Positions 59,075 to 64,000 of a stretch of 64,000 nt of DNA are shown in pieces. Both the position numbers and the translations under genes were made by a program. Numbering within the stretch: the first letter of the stretch is position 1; each line of letters starts with the position of its first letter. The stretch is from contig CM077599.1 of NCBI GenBank assembly GCA_039654915.1, positions 83,854,001 through 83,918,000 on the forward strand, given 5' to 3'. The DNA is from Aquilaria yunnanensis (Eukaryota; Streptophyta; Magnoliopsida; Malvales; Thymelaeaceae). The notes beneath the pieces are model-generated. The model searched no databases. It was not told the origin of the DNA and saw only the letters and a program-made list of their open reading frames with translations.

Positions 59075-62000
59075 GCCACATTTGCCTCCTTTATATTTCA
59101 TAGTCTCAAGTCGTTGGATTTGAAACACCAGATAGAGAAGGTTTCAGCTCCCCTGCTTTTGTGCTCTATTTGGTGGCTTTGGTTTCCAATTACTGTAATT
59201 TTAATGCATATCTTATGCTTTGTTAGAACAATAGATCCTGCATTCTAATACCTTTTCTATTTTCTCCTGCATTCTAATGCCTCATTTCTTCTTATTCTTA
59301 GATGTATTTGTATATGATTGATTTTCAGTTCTTCTTATTCTAATAGACTTTGCTTGATGGTGCTTCAACTATGTGTTGACTGTATCCTTTTAATTTTATA
59401 TAATGTCCTCTCTTGACTTCTCAATCTTTAACAGCCTTCTGTTGGTCCAAAAGTAAATGAATATTATGGAGATACCGTTCCATCAAAGCCTCAAAATGTT
59501 GGTCTTCAAGCAGCAAATCAGGCACCTATAACCTCTACAGCTGCTGATGGTATGGATTTCTTTTGTGCAGTTTTTCTTTTCTTTTTTAAAAAAAAGAAAT
59601 TGCCAATGTTGTTGGCATCATTTGTATCCTTTTTGTTGGCATCATGTGTATCCTTGGACACTGGAAGATACAAGTAGAAAAATAGTGCATAAGGCATAGG
59701 CTTGTAACCTGTCTTGCCCACCCCCTTCTAAACATTTCTTGGTCTGAGGTTGGTTTAATAAATATAGTTCAAAGAGGAAGCATCAGAAGAAATCGCATTA
59801 TTAACAGCAGAATGTAATAGCTGATGCCATCACTTTCTTCTCATACATGAAGAGAAAAAAAATGAAAACTAATGATTTGACATTGGAACAAGGAAAAACA
59901 GGGATGACAACATTTACATGTTGAACCTATTGGTCCATTTTGCCTTCACCTCAAACCTACAGGCATGGTTGACAAAGGTGACCGAGCTTTGTGAATGCAT
60001 TGTGTGGGAAATGGCTATATTTTTTAGAAGATGCACTGTTCATGGTTGTGGAAGATCTCAGTGGATTGGAAAATATTTATAAGTATAGATTTCATAAATA
60101 GAGGATGCAATTAGAAATGAGACAATAAAATGTAAAGCAAATATAGACATGGTTGGCAATGAAATAAGGGGAGGATGATAGATGAATTGGCCATTGTTAA
60201 GTGGTGATATTGCTCATGGTTTAGGTGTTTGTTAGTGTTGTATAATGTGGTAAGGCCTCTCCACTTATTGCTGATTGGTTTTTGGTTGAATGCTTTAACA
60301 TGGTATTGGAGCAAAAAATTTTTGTTACTTCATCTAATCTGTTTTTAGTCCTCTTTCTCTGGTCCACATAACGTTCTTGTATTAAATTCACCACACATAT
60401 TGCATGTGCAATCCAATATTGTTGAGTCAATGTGTTGCAAGTGTTGTTTGCTCATTACTTATTGATTTTGGACAGGTGAGTTTGGCACATTTATAATCCA
60501 TGGTAGAGATGAGCCAGATGGCCAAGTGGCAGCTCAACTACCCAATGCTGCAGAAGCTTCTGCTACAGCTAAACTTGTAAAACAGCCTTTAATAAGTGGC
60601 ACTGAAGGTAAGTTAGTTGATCCCAGGTACTGCTGTTGATATATGTGTTACATTTCGTGGACATGCCATATTCAAACAAACTACATCCAACTAAAATGTA
60701 GCCGGTGAAATCATCTTAATAAAGAAGCAAGTGAGGAATTGTCCTTTGGTACCTTCTACTGTGCACTTGCTGCCTAATCTTGTCTATTTGACCCTGAAAA
60801 CAAACAAGCATATGATTCTTGCCTTTATCAGTACTGGAAGGCCTTGTGCCATCTTTGCTTTGCACCTTCCTGCATCCTGTTACCCGTTGTCCATGCTAAG
60901 GCCTCTAGTACAATACTTTGTTTAATCAAAGTTATGCTAGGTCATCTTTAATTCTCGTACAACTGATGACACTGCCTTACTACCACTCACCTGCAAAACC
61001 AGCAGGCCTCCTATATCATTCCGCTCAGAACACCGTATTACAATCGGTCATTCATACTGAAACTGGTGACCATATACCTTGCACGTAACAGCATGTGTTT
61101 GAATTCAGTGCTCTTTTGATGATTTGTGCTGATTCTATCAGATTATCCTAGTGAATGCACTTCAAAGATTTGCTCCAGTAATTATCATTTGCATTACTAA
61201 TGTTGTTGATCTAGGAGGCAACCCAAGTCTTCTGTTTGGTCAATGACTCATGTCTCATTGATTGCAATATTATATAGGGTCGATAACGGAAGAGAGAATG
61301 ATACAAGGACTGTTCCCATTACCAAGCCTCAATCTTCAATGCAGACACTAGAATCATCTTCTGCTCCAGTTCCTTTACCCCCTGACCAGAATCAGAAGAC
61401 AAAGAACACCTCTGAGGCACAGACTAAAGTAACCATTGATAACTCACTGAAGAATGAAACAATTGGCAAGAGAAATTTTGCTTTACAGGACAAGGTTATT
61501 TCTTTTGTGCGCCAAATTGTTGACAGGTTTACATTAGTCTGATAAAAAAAAAAAGAAATATAAATATAGAAATGCTCCCCCATTGCTTTCAAATTTTAAC
61601 GGCCTGGTTAGAGTCAGGTTACTTGTTCTTGTAGCATCCAAAAGATAGAAATGTATAGTCTAAACATTAATTAAATTTGGAGTTCTTCCTTTTCAGGTCC
61701 TATTGCCTGTTTTCTCTCAACCTTGATTCAAGCTCCTCTGTTGCAATTTTCTTCCTGCTCCACTCAAACCTACCAAACACACGCTTTTTCTTTATGTTGT
61801 GGCAGCATTATTAAGCCTGGATTTTCTTTCTTTTTGCAGCTCTGGTCTATCTATGCAGCTGGTAATACAGTACCCATCCCATTTTTGCGGGCAACTGACA
61901 TATCCCCCATTGCCCTGTTGTCAGACAATTTGATTGGAAGCATGCAGGGGAATAGTGGCAACATGATTACCGCAGAAGCACTTCAGGAACTTTTTGCTGG

Positions 62001-62376
62001 TGACGGGCAATCGAGAAAGGGACGGAGACTGCAAAACGGGGTCACCTTTTAAACTCCTTTCTCTTCCTTCAAGATATCAGTTTTTCACGGCCAAGTTGAT
62101 CAACCGATCACTGTCCTTGACATGCTATAGATGCCCCTACCAGCTAGTGTCTGCCAGAGACTTGCTTCAAGTTCTACATTGATGAACTTGGCACAAGCTT
62201 TACAATACCACAAAACGTAAGCACATTAATGATCCTTGGTACCTAAGATTTTGCTTGTACCGTAACTCATTGCCATCCGTTGCAGGTGTTATGAAGAAAT
62301 GCCACTACAAGAACTTCAAGCGACTCAGGAGCAACAGACTGTTCACCTTTGTGATACATTGAGAACGATTCTCTGA
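59075..62376 (+). pseudogene. SIK1: C-terminal exons of a SIK1/MST-like Ste20 (MAP4K) kinase, no kinase domain
   Basis: Exons: 59075-59140 (FASFIFHSLKSLDLKHQIEK), 59435-59549 (VNEYYGDTVPSKPQNVG), 60476-60607 (GEFGTFIIHGRDEPDGQV), 61278-61494 (PITKPQSSMQTLESSSAPVP), 61840 to about 62040 (WSIYAAGNTVPIPFLRATD, ALQELFAGD), 62131-62216 (MPLPASVCQRLASSSTLMNL), 62286-62376 (CYEEMPLQELQATQEQQTV, TLRTIL, stop). This follows the C-terminal regulatory half of plant SIK1, a Hippo/MST-type Ste20 kinase. The kinase domain is absent; a VDAC piece stands upstream instead. Phase between the third and fourth exons does not fit simply, and the donor after LQNG is weak, so the copy is probably decayed. Identification of the exact family member is from memory of the C-terminal motif. 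Confidence 0.75.
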
Positions 62377-63650
62377 TTGTAATCTTTTGTATGCGGCTTA
62401 GAGTTTGTTGTATGCATATCCTCTCGAGTCCTTTGATTACTTTTGTAAGTTGGTCCCCTATGGTGATATATGCAGATTCAATTGAGAAACAAGTAATTAT
62501 TTATGAGGCATCATCCGATTAATTTTCTTCTTCCAGCAGAAACTAGTTCAGAGAAAATTTGGATCTAAGTGGAACTGAAGCCTTTTCGGACGGCTGAAAC
62601 TAGTTTTCTTCTAAGTTTTGGAAACCTTTTTTGTTTTATGGCCAGTTTGGTACATCTTACCATCGTTTTCCCAGTTTAGTACATTAGTTCAACATCAAAT
62701 TTCTGAATTTGCAGATTGTATCTACCGCAATTGGTCAGAGGAAGTGAGATTTTAGGAGGACAAACATGAAGGATGTTTCATGTTGATAAGTAGATGTCAA
62801 GCAGAAGGTCTCAAGGTAAATCACTTTCCCCCCTAAGATTATCTGAGATTATTTGTTGGTGGTTCTCTTCTTGAGACCTCTTGTCTTACCATTAATTCTA
62901 GTTGATCTGATTCATGGCTGTGGGATTGGGTTTAAAATTTGCACAAACTTGGAATTGCTTTCTGCCAAGATTAATCTCTCTATGCTGTAGTTTATGAACA
63001 ACACCAAAATTTCTGGTTATTATGAACAATAATCTTGTGTTAGTAGTTAGAATGTAGTTTAATTAGAATATATTCGGCTTAAGCCTACAGGTCCAAAATT
63101 TCTGGTTATTATGAACAGTTAATTTGCTTAATGATTGTGGTTAAATATGCGACAAGCTATGTGTCTAGTTTTATTTTTAGATGAGAAAAGATTAGAGCCT
63201 CATGGAACTCATAAAATGCATTTGTACTTGTTTTCAAATTCAGGTACCTTTATTGATTTGGTACTTAGTATCGGTTTGCTAGGATCAAAGACAAGTTCAT
63301 CTGTGGACCAATTTTGAGCCTTCTCCTCTATTATTGGTGGTACCTAGTTCATGCCAATCACATGATGTGGCGGAAGAAAGAGAGCCATCCAGAGAAGTGA
63401 GGCCGCCGGACTTGAAGTCATTTTTTGATTTAGTCTTTGTACTGAACCTTGGACATCTTATTACCACAATAGTAATTCATAATTATTTAGAGTTTCTACA
63501 TGTATGAATTTATTACAATTTTTATTAATTAAAAAATTTTATTATTCAACATAAATGTTCGTGCAATTTTTATTGATGATAATAGTGTAGTATTATGATC
63601 TCCTACTACGAAATAAGTGAACAATGATATACTAGGAGAGAAAATTAATA
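62377..63650. other. Downstream of the kinase fragment: 3' UTR-like and unassigned sequence
   Basis: The first 150 bp look like a 3' untranslated region. 62700-63420 contains short frames and a GC-richer patch near 63360-63420, none recognised. 63440-63650 is AT-rich. Confidence 0.4.
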
Positions 63651-64000
63651 TTCCAACTATCCTTTAATAGCAGCGTTTTTTTACAAAAATGCTGGAAAAT
63701 TCATGTACATTGACGACGTTTTTTGAATAAAAATGCTATTGAGTGCAGTACATTAGTGATGTTTTAAAAATAAAAAAGTGACTAGATATGATAAATTTAC
63801 CGGTGTTTCTTGTTAAAAATGTCACTATTGGTTGTTCTTTACTTGCATTTATAAAACGCAGGGAAATACCTAAAACCTTTACCAACGTGTACCTAGATGA
63901 CATTTTTTTGTGACGTTTTTAAATTGTCGGAGAAGGTGAAGCCACGTTTTAAAAACGTCACTAAAAGTTGAAAAAAATGTCGCTAATGAACTATTTTGTT
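63651..64000. repeat. Right subterminal region of the gene-carrying CACTA
   Basis: Repeats of TGACGTTTTTAAA, ACGTTTTAAAAACGT and GACATTTTTTTGTGACG, and the closing sequence CTATTTTGTT, mirror the left end at 56999-57260. The terminus itself is just beyond the window. Confidence 0.7.

Larger units (their letters stand above)
56999..64000 (+). mobile_element. CACTA-type element carrying host gene fragments (right tip beyond window)
   Basis: The left end CACTACAACAAAAAGGTT (56999) is a canonical CACTA terminus. It is followed by subterminal words (GACATTTTCAAAACAATGTC, GACATGTTTAAAAAAATGT) to about 57200. The last bases of the window, read on the other strand, start AACAAAATAGTTCATTAGCG, which aligns with the left end after its CACTAC, and 63660-64000 carries matching subterminal motifs (GTGACGTTTTTAAATTGTCG, ACGTTTTAAAAACGTCAC). 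So the right tip should be GTAGTG just past 64000. Between the ends lie fragments of RPS3, VDAC and a SIK1-like kinase. No transposase is seen, so it is non-autonomous. Confidence 0.75.

Overview
The window is nuclear DNA of a flowering plant, most likely a eudicot. The evidence is spliced genes with GT-AG introns, plant-type receptor-like kinases, a plant mitochondrial LpxD homologue, and transposon families typical of angiosperms (Ty3/gypsy-like LARD, Ty1/copia, L1-type LINE, hAT, CACTA, Stowaway). Almost all of it is transposon-derived; the host genes present are broken or fragmentary. No species can be named from the sequence alone.

Layout. 1-9291 is a young non-autonomous LTR retrotransposon (LARD-like): a 5' LTR cut by the window edge, a 4.1 kb non-coding interior and a 3' LTR, about 99.5% identical between LTRs by eye. 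9292-11731 is the remaining end of a CACTA element: a Transposase_24-like coding remnant, then an array of TTGGTAATTACCAA palindromes. 11732-14330 is a decayed cysteine-rich-type receptor kinase (RLK1) with a foldback MITE in an intron. 14380-16030 is a truncated Copia (LTR end, primer site and gag). About 17695-29600 is one minus-strand L1-type LINE split by two later insertions: a non-autonomous hAT (18785-20237, itself holding nested Stowaway MITEs) and a nearly complete Copia (24405-29289). 30700-32930 is a second, reverse-strand Copia pol fragment between two 388-bp direct repeats. 33774-36650 holds a second receptor kinase pseudogene (RLK2) and a collapsed third copy.

37461-43267 (minus strand) is an LpxD-type acyltransferase gene with ten recognisable exons. 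A solo LTR of the same family as the window's first element sits inside coding exon 2 with a perfect 5-bp target duplication. Leaving out the LTR and one target copy, the exons sum to 918 nt, in frame, for a protein of about 305 residues. 43470-44650 carries AGACAC-type repeats of unknown origin; 45150-47460 is a second LINE remnant; 50135-53317 is a full-length hAT element with a mutated transposase.

56999 to the window end is best read as one CACTA-type element of about 7 kb whose left end is visible and whose right end should lie about 6 bp beyond the window. Inside it, all on the plus strand, are fragments of three unrelated host genes: ribosomal protein S3, mitochondrial porin (VDAC) and the C-terminal exons of a SIK1/MST-like Ste20 kinase. 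This gene-capturing element and the LTR-interrupted LpxD gene are the two most notable results. I found no wholly new biochemical system.
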